Origin: Microtetraspora malaysiensis
GTDB taxonomy: Bacteria > Actinomycetota > Actinomycetes > Streptosporangiales > Streptosporangiaceae
NCBI RefSeq assembly: GCF_001528665.1
Contig: NZ_BBYJ01000038.1
Location: 1-64,000 of the forward strand
Direction: 5' to 3'
Length of the DNA: 64,000 nt
The stretch's first letter is position 1. Each line of letters opens with the position of its first letter. Shown one piece after another: positions 8,380 through 16,906 of this stretch. The notes under the pieces are model-generated. The model had not been told where the DNA came from. It did no database searches and saw only the letters and a program-made list of their open reading frames with translations. The position numbers and the translations under genes are program-made.

Positions 8380-11256
8380 ATGCTTGACGACATGATGGCC
8401 CGGGCGGTGAGCCCCGTTTTCGTCGGACGGGGTGCGGAACTCGAGATGCTGGCCGAGGCGTTCGACCGGGCCCGCAAGCAGGCGGCTGCCGTGGTGCTGC
8501 TCGGCGGCGAGGCCGGCGTCGGGAAGTCCCGCCTCGCTGCCCGCTTCGCTGAGCAGGCCGCGCGGGACGGTGCCCACGTGCTCGTCGGCGGGTGTGTGGA
8601 GCTCTCCGCGGAGGGCCTCGCCTACGCCCCGTTCACCGCCGCCCTGCGGCAGCTCGTACGGGAGACGAGCACCGCCGACGTGGCGCGGCTGCTGCCCGAC
8701 GGCTCCGAACGCGAGCTGGCCCGGTTGCTGCCCGAGTTCGGCGAGCCCAGCGGCAACCTGGACACCGAGTCGGCGCGGGCCCGGCTCTTCGAGCTGATCC
8801 TGACCCTGCTGGAACGGCTCGCCGAGCGGCGGCCGGTGCTCCTCCTCATCGAGGACATCCACTGGGCCGACCGCTCCAGCCGCGACCTCATCGCCTTCCT
8901 GAGCCGCAACCTGCGCAGCGCGCCCGTCCTCATGGTCCTCACGTACCGGTCGGACGAGCTGCACCGGACGCACCCCCTGCGGCCGGTGCTCGCGGAGCTC
9001 GCCCGGGTGGAGGGCGTCGTCCGGATCGACCTGCCCCGGTTCACCCACGACGAGGTGGCCGCGCAGATGGCCGGCATCCTCGGCGTGGCCCCGGAGTTCG
9101 CCAAAGTCGGCCGGGTGTTCGAGCGCAGCGAGGGCATCCCGCTGTTCGTCGAGGCACTGATCGATTGCGGCGACGACTGCACCTTCCCCGAGTCGTTGCA
9201 CGACCTGATCAGCGCGTCCGTGGAGCGGCTCCCCGACGACACCCAGCACGTGCTGCGCATCGCCGCCGCGAGCGGGATCCGCGTGGGCCACGCGCTGCTC
9301 GCCGCGGTCAGCGGGCTGTCCGACGACGACCTGGAGCGGGCGCTGCGCCCGGCGATCGCCGCCAACGTCGTGCAGATCGCCGACGGCGCCTACATGTTCC
9401 GGCACGCCCTGATCCGCGAGGCCGTACACGACGATCTGCTCCCCGGTGAGCACATGCGGCTGCACGCGCGGTACGCGCTCGAGATCGACCGCGACCGGGA
9501 CCTCGTGCCGCCCGGGCGGGCGGCCATCGAGATCGCCCACCACTGGCACTCGGCCCGCAACGACCTCTGGGCGCTCATCTCGGCGTGGGAGGCCGCGGAG
9601 AAGGCGGCCCGCGCCTTCGCCTACACCGAGCAGATCGACCTGCTCCAACGCGTCCTCACGCTCTGGGACAAGGTGCCCGACGCGGCCGAGCGGATCGGCG
9701 TGGACCACGTCACCGTGTACGAGCGCGCCTCCGAGAGCGCGTACCTGTGCGGTGAGATCGAGCGCTCCAAGAAGTTCGTCCACGGCGCCCTCGCGGAGCT
9801 GGACGAGGAGACCGAGCCGGAGCGGGTGGCCGAGCTACTGGTCCGCCGGGCCAACATCAAGATCCAGAAGCACACGTCCGGGTTCATCGAGGACCTCCGC
9901 CACGCCGAGCGGCTGGTCCCCCATCCCACCGAGGCCAGGGCGAACACGCTGAGCCATCTCGGCCGCGTCCTCATGCTCTGCGACGAGGTGACCGAGGGGA
10001 CCGCGGTCACACAGGAGGCGCTCCGGATCGTCCGCGACCTCGGCGACGAGTGCCTGGAGGCGGACCTCCTGCTGAACCTCGCCCTCGGACACTCGATCTC
10101 GGGCGACCTGGAGCAGACCCGCGCCATCAACGACCGCGCGCTCTCCATCGGGAGACGCCTCGGCTCCGCGCGCATCAAGCTGCGCGCGATCGCCAACAAC
10201 GTGGACACCCTGAACAACCTCGGCAGGTCCGAGGAGGCGGTACGGCTGGCCGTCGAGGGCGAGCGGCTGGCCAAGATGTACGGCAGGATGCGCGCCCAGG
10301 GCGTGTTCATCGCGAACAACCGGGCCGAGGCGCTGGAGGCCCTCGGCCGATGGGACGAGGCCCTCGACGTCAGCGCGCACGCCCTGACCATGGAGCCGAC
10401 CCGGCAGAACCGCTGGCACCTGCTGCGGGTGCGGGCCGACATCGCGATCGCCCGCGGCGAGGAGGACACCGCCAAGAAGATCCTCACCGAGGTCGGGGCG
10501 TTCAGCCCCCGGTCGGAGGACGGGACGCAGGAGTGGGCGGCCAACACCCGCATGCTGATCAGCTGGCACCTGCTCCGCGGCGAGCCGGACAAGGCGGTCG
10601 AAGCGGCCGAGGCGGCGCTCGTCAACCCACGCTGGTCCAGGAAGGCCATGCTCGGCTGGCGGCTGCTCGCCGCGATCCGGGTCGCCTGCGACCGGGCAGC
10701 CGCCGTCGCCCCCGACCTCACCGCGACCGTACGCGGCCTGACCGACGTGTTCGCGGCCGACATGGTCACCGACGGACCGGTGGGCACGGCGTTCCGCCAC
10801 GTGTACGAGGGCAGGTTCGACGAGGCGGCGGCCGGGTGGAAGATCCTCGGCCGCCCGTACCCGCGGGCCAAGGCCCTCGTGTACGGGGCGACCGCGACGG
10901 CGGCGCAGGGCGACCGCGACGGCGCCGCCGCACGGCTCCGCACGGCGAGACCGCTCGCCGAGGCGCTGCGCGCGGCCCCGCTCCTGGCCGAGATCGACGC
11001 CCTGGCCCGCCGGGTCGGCGCGGCCCTCGACGACGCGTCGGCCAGGAAGGCCGCGCCCGAGGTCACGCTGACCCCACGTGAGCTGGAGGTGCTCCGGCTG
11101 GTCGCCCAGGGCCGGACCAACCGCGACATCGCCGGCGAGCTGTTCATCTCGGCCAAGACCGTCAGCGTGCACGTGTCGAACATCCTGCCCAAGCTGGGTG
11201 TCTCGACCAGGGGCGAGGCGGCGGCCGCCGCCCACCGCCTGGCCCTGCTCGACTGA
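8380..11256 (+). CDS. LAL-type LuxR regulator with AAA ATPase domain
   Basis: A 958-residue cytosolic regulator. The N-terminal P-loop ATPase has Walker A GGEAGVGKS at 42-50 and Walker B LLLIEDIHWAD at 154-164. A central region of helical TPR-like repeats spans about 370-850. A LuxR-type helix-turn-helix fills the last 64 residues (LTPRELEVLRLVAQG, then TVSVHVSNILPKLGV). Large ATP-binding LuxR regulators usually activate specific operons in answer to a ligand sensed by the repeat region. The target here is unknown, since the gene stands alone between the small gene and the convergent manganese exporter. ATG codons at 8380, 8392 and 8395 are all possible starts, none with a strong ribosome site. 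Confidence 0.92.
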   Translation: MLDDMMARAVSPVFVGRGAELEMLAEAFDRARKQAAAVVLLGGEAGVGKSRLAARFAEQAARDGAHVLVGGCVELSAEGLAYAPFTAALRQLVRETSTADVARLLPDGSERELARLLPEFGEPSGNLDTESARARLFELILTLLERLAERRPVLLLIEDIHWADRSSRDLIAFLSRNLRSAPVLMVLTYRSDELHRTHPLRPVLAELARVEGVVRIDLPRFTHDEVAAQMAGILGVAPEFAKVGRVFERSEGIPLFVEALIDCGDDCTFPESLHDLISASVERLPDDTQHVLRIAAASGIRVGHALLAAVSGLSDDDLERALRPAIAANVVQIADGAYMFRHALIREAVHDDLLPGEHMRLHARYALEIDRDRDLVPPGRAAIEIAHHWHSARNDLWALISAWEAAEKAARAFAYTEQIDLLQRVLTLWDKVPDAAERIGVDHVTVYERASESAYLCGEIERSKKFVHGALAELDEETEPERVAELLVRRANIKIQKHTSGFIEDLRHAERLVPHPTEARANTLSHLGRVLMLCDEVTEGTAVTQEALRIVRDLGDECLEADLLLNLALGHSISGDLEQTRAINDRALSIGRRLGSARIKLRAIANNVDTLNNLGRSEEAVRLAVEGERLAKMYGRMRAQGVFIANNRAEALEALGRWDEALDVSAHALTMEPTRQNRWHLLRVRADIAIARGEEDTAKKILTEVGAFSPRSEDGTQEWAANTRMLISWHLLRGEPDKAVEAAEAALVNPRWSRKAMLGWRLLAAIRVACDRAAAVAPDLTATVRGLTDVFAADMVTDGPVGTAFRHVYEGRFDEAAAGWKILGRPYPRAKALVYGATATAAQGDRDGAAARLRTARPLAEALRAAPLLAEIDALARRVGAALDDASARKAAPEVTLTPRELEVLRLVAQGRTNRDIAGELFISAKTVSVHVSNILPKLGVSTRGEAAAAAHRLALLD

Positions 11257-11279
11257 GCCCTCGCTCCGGGCGCGGCGGG

Positions 11280-11849
11280 TCACGCGAGCAGCGGCTCCAG
11301 CAGGAGGATCACACCGAAGACGGCGAACGCGGCGGCCGCGCCGTACTTGATCCACTTCTCGGGGAGGTGCGCGCCGAGGAAGCGGCCGATGACGATCGCC
11401 AGCGCGTCGGCCGCCACCATGCCGACCGTGGATCCGATCCAGGTGCCGAGCCAGCCGTGCTGCGTGGCGAGCGTGATCGTGGCGATCATCGTCTTGTCAC
11501 CCAGCTCGCTGAGGAAGAACGCCACGGTCACCGCGACCAGCACGTTGCGCGTGGTCCGGGCGGCCTTCGACGACTCCTCGTCGCTGAGCTCGTCGCCGCG
11601 CAGGGTCCACGCGGCGAAGCCGAGGAAGGCGATGCCGGCGGCGATCGATATGGCGGTGGTGGGGAGGGCGTCACCGATGACCCGGCCGAGCCCGACGCTG
11701 ACGAGGTGGACGACCGCGGTCGCCGTGGTGATGCCGACGAGCACCGGCCACACCTTGAACCGGGTCGCGAAGGTGAGGGCCATGAGCTGGCTCTTGTCAC
11801 CGAGTTCGGCCACGAAGATCACGGCCAGGGATATCCAGAACGCTTCCAA
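11280..11849 (-). CDS. GDT1/TMEM165-family manganese exporter
   Basis: A 189-residue membrane protein of the UPF0016/GDT1 family with six predicted membrane helices in two homologous halves. Each half carries the family motif E-x-G-D-K-S/T (ELGDKS at 15-20 and ELGDKT at 115-120). Bacterial members export Mn2+; plant and yeast relatives move Mn2+ or Ca2+. The start is TTG at 11849 (LEAFWISLAVIF), preceded by GAGAGG; upstream in-frame codons encode part of the leader. The leader carries a yybP-ykoY manganese riboswitch at about 11945-12050, which strongly supports the manganese role and metal-induced expression. Confidence 0.93.
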   Translation of the reverse strand: MEAFWISLAVIFVAELGDKSQLMALTFATRFKVWPVLVGITTATAVVHLVSVGLGRVIGDALPTTAISIAAGIAFLGFAAWTLRGDELSDEESSKAARTTRNVLVAVTVAFFLSELGDKTMIATITLATQHGWLGTWIGSTVGMVAADALAIVIGRFLGAHLPEKWIKYGAAAAFAVFGVILLLEPLLA

Positions 11850-11914
11850 GGGTCGCCTCTCGCTGCACGCGCGACCGGACCGCGTTCGGCACCCGGGGAG
11901 TTTCGGGCACACGA

Positions 11915-11955
11915 CTTCGGCCCGGCAGCACAGGAACATGACTGTCGGGCCGAAG
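11915..11955 (-). terminator. Riboswitch expression-platform hairpin
   Basis: A perfect 10-bp inverted repeat (CTTCGGCCCG, arms 11915-11924 and 11946-11955). Its aptamer-side arm overlaps the 3' strand of P1, so the two structures exclude each other. This fits an OFF hairpin that Mn2+ binding would prevent. There is no T-run; it may terminate transcription in the high-GC manner or act on translation. Confidence 0.65.
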
Positions 11956-12050
11956 GTCTCGTCCGCCGCATGGGCTCCGTGACCGGGCGTGAAAGATCAC
12001 ACCAGTATGTCGATCAACGGATTCGGGACTACTCCCCTTCGGGTGGTACC
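11945..12050 (-). promoter_or_regulatory. yybP-ykoY manganese riboswitch
   Basis: Read on the minus strand, the leader of the GDT1 gene has the hallmark GGGGAGTAG (12037-12029), then GATCGACATACTGG (about 12014-12001), and finally AGACCTTCGG (about 11959-11950). The P1 stem is formed by CCGAAGG next to GGGGAGTAG and CCTTCGG at the other end. These are the conserved landmarks of the yybP-ykoY aptamer, which binds Mn2+ and controls manganese export genes including this transporter family. Confidence 0.88.
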
Positions 12051-12109
12051 TCCCCAACCTAGCGGATCCCCGCCGATGCCCATTCCCGGCCGTCCGCGGC
12101 CCTGTTCGC

Positions 12110-12262
12110 CCGTCACGGGCTCCGGGGGACCCCTCGGGGCCCTTTGGGGCTCCCGGGACCCTGAGGGGCGCAGGAGGCCTCAGGAGACCTCAGGCTCAGA
12201 GGGACGCAGGAGGCTCAGAATGCTCAGGAAGACCTCGGAGCTCAGAGCGGCTCAGAGGGGCT
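12110..12262. other. CTCAG/CCTGAGG-rich spacer
   Basis: Between murB (stop 12263) and the riboswitch promoter region. It holds many scattered copies of CTCAG, CCTCAGG and GCTCAGAG without a regular period. No gene is supported. Some copies can pair with each other and could form the murB 3' end structure. Confidence 0.45.
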
Positions 12263-13309
12263 TCAGTCGGCGAGGGACACGCCCACCATGACGGGCTCGT
12301 TCACGAGGGTGACACCGAACTTCTCCAGCACGCCGTCCCGCACCTCCCGCGCCAGCGCGAGCAGCTCGGCGGCGTCCGCCTCTCCGGTGGGGTTCGTGAG
12401 GGCGAGCGTGTGCTTCGTCGAGATGCGCACCCGCCCCTTCTCGTATCCCTTGGGGAACCCGGCGTTCTCGATCAGCCAGGCCGCCGGGACCTTCACCGCG
12501 CCGTCCGGCATGCCCCACCGGGGGAAACCCGGCGCGCGGAGTTCGAGGTCGGCCGCCGCCGCCGCGTCGAGCACGGGGTTGGTGAAGAACGAGCCCGCGC
12601 TGCGCGTGTCCGGATCCTCCGGGTCGAGCACCATGCCCTTGCCCCGGCGGAGCGCGAGCACCGCCTCCCGCGCTTCGGCGAGCGGCACCCGCTCCCCGAT
12701 CTCCACGCCGAGCCGCGCCGCCAGCTCCTTGTACGCCACCGGCCCGGACAGGGGCGACCGGGCCAGCGCGTAGGTGACCGCCAGCACGATGTGCCGCCCC
12801 GGCTCCTCCTTGAAGAGGCTGTGCCGGTAGGCGAAGCCGCACTGATCCGCGCTCAGCTCGCGGATCTCGCCGGCCGTCCGGTCGTAGACACGGACCCCGG
12901 TGACGGTCTGGGACACGTCCTGTCCGTACGCGCCGACGTTCTGGATGGGGGTGGACCCCACCAGGCCGGGGATCCCGGACAGGCACTCGACGCCGGCCAG
13001 CCCCTCGGTCACGCAGCGGAAGACCAGCGCGTCCCAGTCCTCGCCCGCCCGTGCGGTCACCCGCCCGTCGCCGGCGATCTCGACGCCGGTGGAGGCCGCC
13101 CGGACGACCAGTCCGTCGAACCCATCGTCGGACACGACCAGGTTGCTGCCGCCGCCCAGGATCAGCACCGGCTCGCCGTTCCGGTCGGCCTCGGCCACGG
13201 TCTCGACGAGCTCGTCCTCGGATCGCGCCTCCACGAAGGCGCGGGCCCGGCCGCCCATCCGCAACGTCGTGTACGGCGCGAGCCGCACTCCTGCCAAACG
13301 GTCAGCCAT
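12263..13309 (-). CDS. murB: UDP-N-acetylenolpyruvoylglucosamine reductase MurB
   Basis: MurB reduces UDP-GlcNAc-enolpyruvate to UDP-MurNAc with NADPH and FAD, the second committed step of peptidoglycan precursor synthesis. The 348-residue protein has the FAD-binding features LAPYTTLRMGGRARAF near the N-terminus, ILGGGSNLVVSDDGF at about 50-64 and NVGAYGQDVSQTV at about 123-135. The catalytic serine is in SAGSFFTNPV at about 231-240 and the C-terminal glutamate in LVNEPVMVG. It is followed leftward by the manganese exporter unit and preceded by an unknown acidic protein gene. Confidence 0.95.
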   Translation of the reverse strand: MADRLAGVRLAPYTTLRMGGRARAFVEARSEDELVETVAEADRNGEPVLILGGGSNLVVSDDGFDGLVVRAASTGVEIAGDGRVTARAGEDWDALVFRCVTEGLAGVECLSGIPGLVGSTPIQNVGAYGQDVSQTVTGVRVYDRTAGEIRELSADQCGFAYRHSLFKEEPGRHIVLAVTYALARSPLSGPVAYKELAARLGVEIGERVPLAEAREAVLALRRGKGMVLDPEDPDTRSAGSFFTNPVLDAAAAADLELRAPGFPRWGMPDGAVKVPAAWLIENAGFPKGYEKGRVRISTKHTLALTNPTGEADAAELLALAREVRDGVLEKFGVTLVNEPVMVGVSLAD

Positions 13310-13381
13310 GCGTGATCCTCAAGCAAACGGTGAAAAGCGACAAACGGCCGCGGGGGAGGTCCCGCCGCGGCACGCCCCAGC

Positions 13382-13780
13382 CTACGGCCGGTCGGCGTCC
13401 GGCCGAGCGTCGTCGTCCGCCTCGTCCGCCTCGTCCGCGCGCTCGCTGATCGCCTCGGCGATGGCCTGGTCGACGCGGGACGTCGCGCTGCTCCCGTCCC
13501 ACAGCAATTGGGAGGCGACCATGGACGGCTCTCCCGACGGCGTGAGGGCCGTCTCGATCGTCCCTCCCGGGTAGATCTCGTGCTTCGAGGGGCGCTCGGC
13601 CCGCCGGGAGGCACCACGGGCGGTCCGCGCCCCCTCGGATCCGGGGGCGGAGTCGGAGCGGTCCGGCGCCGGCTCCGGCTCCGGCTGAGGAGAGCCGGGG
13701 CCGCAGCGCCGTGCGGACTCGGCGCCCTTCACCGGCTCCCGGTCGTTCCCCTCACCACGCTGCTCGCTCGATCGCGTCAT
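13382..13780 (-). CDS. Hypothetical acidic protein
   Basis: A 132-residue protein. The first 65 residues are Pro/Glu/Arg-rich and disordered. The middle contains a more structured stretch (HEIYPGGTIETALTPSGEPS, then MVASQLLWDGSSATSRVDQ), and the C-terminus is a run of Asp, Glu and Ala (ADEADEADDDARPDADRP). I do not recognise the family. It lies between murB and the MaoC genes on the same strand, 50-70 bp from each. The ordered middle argues for a real gene, but high GC alone could keep this frame open. Confidence 0.5.
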   Translation of the reverse strand: MTRSSEQRGEGNDREPVKGAESARRCGPGSPQPEPEPAPDRSDSAPGSEGARTARGASRRAERPSKHEIYPGGTIETALTPSGEPSMVASQLLWDGSSATSRVDQAIAEAISERADEADEADDDARPDADRP

Positions 13781-13833
13781 GCGGGGACGCTTACCCCCGC
13801 GTTCTCCCGCAAACCTCGGCCGGGAAACCGGGG

Positions 13834-14262
13834 TCAGGAGAGCTGGACGATGGCGCGGGCCTTGGACAGGACCCTGCTGTCACCCGACTTGGCGGTGAGA
13901 ACGACCACGACGCGCTTATCCTCGAGCTTCTCCTCGACGATGCCGCTGACCGTGATCACGGCGCCCTTGTCGTCGTCGGGCACGACCACCATGGACGAGA
14001 AACGGACGCCGTAGTCGACGACCGCGGCCGGGTCGCCCGCCCAGTCGGTGACGAAGCGTCCGCCCTGAGCCATCGTGAACATGCCGTGGGCGATGACGTC
14101 CGGCAGGCCCACGGACTTGGCGAAGCGCTCGTTCCAGTGGATCGGGTTGAAGTCCCCGGAGGCGCCCGCGTACTTCACCAGGTCCACCCGGTGCACGGGG
14201 AACTCGACGGCGGGGATCGCCTGCCCGACCGTGACCTCGTCGTACTTGACCGTCGCAGCCAT
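13834..14262 (-). CDS. hadB: MaoC-family dehydratase, HadB-like subunit
   Basis: A 142-residue hot-dog protein. It carries the MaoC catalytic motif with Asp and His in GDFNPIHWNERFAKSVGLPD (about 36-55) and the following HGMFTMAQGGRF. In mycolata and other actinomycetes HadB pairs with a HadA- or HadC-like partner to dehydrate 3-hydroxyacyl-ACP in type II fatty acid elongation. It starts 2 nt after the stop of the HadA-like gene, so the two are translationally linked. The hadB symbol is by family and context; the exact acyl substrate in a non-mycolata host is not known. Confidence 0.85.
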   Translation of the reverse strand: MAATVKYDEVTVGQAIPAVEFPVHRVDLVKYAGASGDFNPIHWNERFAKSVGLPDVIAHGMFTMAQGGRFVTDWAGDPAAVVDYGVRFSSMVVVPDDDKGAVITVSGIVEEKLEDKRVVVVLTAKSGDSRVLSKARAIVQLS

Positions 14263-14264
14263 GG

Positions 14265-14714
14265 TTACGCCGCCCCTCCGCGCTCGACAATGACGTTGTA
14301 GGTCCGGCAGACGAGCTCACCTTCGGGGGTCGTCACGTCGCCCTGCACGGTCAGGAACTCGTTGCGGCCCACGCTGCGGATCTCGGTGATCGTGGAGGTG
14401 CAGATGAGCTGGTCGCCGGCGTAGATGGGGCGCTGGTACTCGAAGCGCTGCTCACCGTGGACGACCATCGCATAGTTGAGACCGAGCTCGGGGTCGGCGA
14501 ACGCCTCGCCGGCGCTGGCCAGGCTGAACACGATCGGGAAGGTCGGCGGCGCGACGACGTCGGGGTGTCCGGCCTCGGCGGCGGCGGCCCGGTCGACGTA
14601 GATCGGGTTGGTGTCGCCGATCGCGGTGGCGAACTCCTTGATCTTCACGCGGCTGACCTCGTAAGGGGTGGGCGCCGTATACGCCCGCCCGACGAAATCA
14701 CGGTTCAAAGCCAT
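14265..14714 (-). CDS. hadA: MaoC-family dehydratase, HadA-like subunit
   Basis: A 149-residue hot-dog protein starting MALNRDFVGRAYTAPTPYEV. It matches the FAS1-type dehydratase half that lacks the complete catalytic dyad and forms a heterodimer with HadB. Conserved features are FATAIGDTNPIYVD at about 24-37, APPTFPIVF near 55 and HGEQRFEYQRPI near 87. ATG at 14714 fits the family start; the frame is open further upstream but without resemblance. First gene of the hadA-hadB unit, downstream of rpmG on the same strand. Confidence 0.85.
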   Translation of the reverse strand: MALNRDFVGRAYTAPTPYEVSRVKIKEFATAIGDTNPIYVDRAAAAEAGHPDVVAPPTFPIVFSLASAGEAFADPELGLNYAMVVHGEQRFEYQRPIYAGDQLICTSTITEIRSVGRNEFLTVQGDVTTPEGELVCRTYNVIVERGGAA

Positions 14715-15323
14715 CGGTGCCCATGCTCCTTCGCGGCTACAGAGCGGAAAGGCCGACGGTAACAGAACAACATTCGGCTGTCGTGGGTCGGGCTTTCGCC
14801 GTACGCCGGCCAGGACCAACGTTAGCCCGGCCGGCCGGTTGGATCATGTGTCGCCTCGCGCCAACGACGCCCACCATGGTTCTGTATCGAGACGACAAAG
14901 CGGGCTTCCCAATGACACGGCGTTCGCGCCCCGCGCCCGGGAGGTTCCGTGCCGGGAGAGATTCATGCCCCGGAGAGATCGGCGCCTCGGAGAGTTCCGG
15001 GCCTCGGATTTCCGGGCCCGAAGACGCGAGAAACCGGCGCTCCACTTCGGGAACGCCGGTTACGCGTTTTATGACCTGCCGGGTTTACCGCCTGCCGCGG
15101 GCACCGCATACCCTCGCCCTGGGCAGCACCTCGTCCGCTGCCAAGGGACACCCCGTGTCTCACCTCGGCGCGTTCGAACGCACGCTTCTCTCGCCCTGCT
15201 CTCGCGGGCGCTGCGGGCGACTTCTCCGGAAGCCCTACCGCCTGGGAGGCGTGGTGCGCCCTGCCCTGGTTTCCAGGAGCGCGATGGGCAGCACGTCGCG
15301 ACGTTCTGCCCGGAAGACGCCGG
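14715..15323. other. Long gap between rpmG and hadA
   Basis: Some 600 bases with no supported gene. It contains an 8-bp inverted repeat AACCGGCG/CGCCGGTT around 15033-15061 and several GGAGAGNTTC-like words near 14938-15000. The promoter of hadA is expected near its left end. Confidence 0.45.
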
Positions 15324-15488
15324 TTAGCGCGTCTCGCGGTGCGCCTGGTGCGTCTTGCAGTTGGGGCAGTACTTCTTCAGCTCAAGCCGATCCGGGTCGT
15401 TGCGCCGGTTCTTCCGCGTGATGTAGTTGCGGTGCTTGCACTCCTGGCAGGCCAGCGTGATCTTCGGCCTAACGTCTGTGGCAGCCAC
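15324..15488 (-). CDS. rpmG: 50S ribosomal protein L33
   Basis: A 54-residue L33 starting with GTG at 15488 ([20 protein letters not shown]) and ending HQAHRETR. It keeps both zinc-binding pairs, CQEC at about 14-17 and CPNC at 41-44, so it is the C+ zinc form. AAAGG stands about 9 nt before the start. It lies immediately downstream of tRNA-Met and tRNA-Thr on the same strand, the usual actinomycete arrangement near the secE-nusG region. Confidence 0.95.
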   Translation of the reverse strand: MAATDVRPKITLACQECKHRNYITRKNRRNDPDRLELKKYCPNCKTHQAHRETR

Positions 15489-15569
15489 GTGGGAGTGCCT
15501 TTCTACGTCTGGGACTACTGGACAACCCGAAACTCGGCTCCCTGTGTGAGAGAAACCGAGAAGGGTAGT

Positions 15570-15642
15570 AGCGGAGGCCGGACTTGAACCGGCGACACAG
15601 CGATTATGAGCCGCTTGCTCTGCCTGACTGAGCTACTCCGCC
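15570..15642 (-). tRNA. tRNA-Met (CAU)
   Basis: 73 nt on the minus strand. The acceptor stem GGCGGAG pairs with CTCCGCT, with a final wobble. The D-arm is TAGCTCAGTCAGG, the anticodon loop CTCATAA gives CAU, and the T-arm is GCCGGTTCAAGTCCGGC. It is the elongator type. The CCA end is not encoded. Confidence 0.93.
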
Positions 15643-15777
15643 TTGAACCGGCAAAATCGACCGGCCACGCAAGGATACCCGACCTGTACGGCTGTTGCGC
15701 ACCCGCATACAGCCCCTGATCGGGTTCAGGTATCCCCCAGTGTGCCGGAACTCACGAGAGAAACCCAAACCGTTTCT

Positions 15778-15803
15778 GATGGGAGGAGTGAACCCCTCCC
15801 ATC
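15778..15803 (-). terminator. Hairpin downstream of tRNA-Thr
   Basis: A 9-bp perfect inverted repeat (GATGGGAGG at 15778-15786 and its complement at 15795-15803) with an 8-nt loop lies 46 nt after the tRNA-Thr 3' end. It may end the tRNA-Thr transcript or act as a processing site ahead of tRNA-Met. Confidence 0.5.
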
Positions 15804-15849
15804 ACGCCAAAAGACCCGCCCGAAAGATCGAGCGGGACTTGTTAGCGAG

Positions 15850-15922
15850 AGCCCCCAAACGGAATCGAACCGTTGACCTTCTCCTTACCATGGAGACGCT
15901 CTGCCGACTGAGCTATAGGGGC
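15850..15922 (-). tRNA. tRNA-Thr (GGU)
   Basis: 73 nt on the minus strand. The acceptor GCCCCTA pairs with TGGGGGC. The D-arm is TAGCTCAGTCGGC, the anticodon stem TCTCC/GGAGA holds loop ATGGTAA (anticodon GGU), and the T-arm is AACGGTTCGATTCCGTT. The CCA end is not encoded. Confidence 0.93.
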
Positions 15923-16119
15923 GTGCCCGCCGCCGCTCTCGCGCTGCGGACAGGTGCAACCATACACGTCCCCAGCGGTTGATGCGAAATCAAAGTGCGG
16001 CCGCGCAACGCGCTGCGAGAAGCGGCTCCTGAATCGGCACGCCGCCGCTCCGGCCCCGGCGCGGCCGACCTGCGATCTTGTGCGTCCGGCCACCGTCCTG
16101 ACCATGAAAAGGGCGGCCG

Positions 16120-16557
16120 CTACTCGTCCTGCGGCGCCGGCAGGGAGCCCTTCAGATCGGCCGTCTCCCTCTCGGCCGCGGGCAGGCTCGCCTTGATCGC
16201 GTACCTGGTGAAATAGCCGTCACCCCTGTACGGCACGACGTCGCTGAGGGTGACGGTCGCGCCGTAGGGGTGGTCCTGGCAGCGCGGGAGGCACCAGGTG
16301 CCGCTCAGCCGGCCGACGCCGACCGCCCGCTCGGGTCCCCAGCTCCGCCAGCTCATCCCGCTGACGGTGCTGAACTCCGACAGCACGAGGGACGGGGGAC
16401 GCTGATCGTTCCTGCCGTTCTCGTCGCCGTACAGGTTGAGCACGTAGATCGGCGCCTCCTCGGCGGGAGCCGTACGGACGGCCTGGCTCGCGCAGGCGGC
16501 GAGGCTCAGGGCGGCCAGGCAGAGCACGGCCGGGCGGAGTGCGGCGGGCAGGCGCAT
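16120..16557 (-). CDS. Secreted lipoprotein, unknown
   Basis: A 145-residue protein with a lipoprotein signal peptide: basic start MRLPAALRPAV, hydrophobic core LCLAALSLAAC and lipobox ending at Cys22. The mature part contains paired cysteines in TWCLPRCQDHPYG and a conserved-looking VTLSDVVPYRGDGYFTRYAI. It should be anchored to the outer face of the membrane. I do not recognise a named family. Confidence 0.75.
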   Translation of the reverse strand: MRLPAALRPAVLCLAALSLAACASQAVRTAPAEEAPIYVLNLYGDENGRNDQRPPSLVLSEFSTVSGMSWRSWGPERAVGVGRLSGTWCLPRCQDHPYGATVTLSDVVPYRGDGYFTRYAIKASLPAAERETADLKGSLPAPQDE

Positions 16558-16620
16558 GGTTCCCCCTCGTGAGACCGGGATTCTCCGAGGTTAGAGGGGG
16601 CGCGCCCGGCTCGTGGGGAA

Positions 16621-16830
16621 CTACGGGAGCGCGGCCCGGCGGTCGTCGTCACGCGTCGGGAAGGGGATCACTTCACAAAGGTCGGCAAGGTCGACATGCC
16701 GGGCGACCTCCTCGACTGAACGGCAGTCGGCGATGGGCAGCCCGTGCCTCCAGACCTGGAGCACCTGGCGGCCGTCCCGGATCGCGGGCACGATCTCGTA
16801 ACCGTCGGGACCCACCCATCGCCGTTCCAT
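16621..16830 (-). CDS. Small hypothetical protein
   Basis: A 69-residue protein, MERRWVGPDGYEIVPAIRDG at the start. It has a likely compact alpha-beta pattern (RQVLQVWRHGLPIADCRSVEEVARHVDL) and no membrane or signal segment. The spacing of charged and hydrophobic residues looks like a real small domain rather than a GC artefact. I do not recognise it. Confidence 0.5.
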   Translation of the reverse strand: MERRWVGPDGYEIVPAIRDGRQVLQVWRHGLPIADCRSVEEVARHVDLADLCEVIPFPTRDDDRRAALP

Positions 16831-16906
16831 AATCCGACAAACTATCGCTTTGCCCCGTCAATTTCTCAGAGCATCACAAACCACGCCAGCTCCGGCGAGA
16901 CGTCCG

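Noticed and set aside
8059-9783. 574-codon minus-strand frame opposite the LuxR regulator
   Set aside because: Mirror frame of a GC-rich gene; the plus-strand protein has clear Walker and HTH motifs.
14668-15327. Plus-strand frame across the rpmG-hadA gap
   Set aside because: No start signal or family; runs antisense into rpmG.
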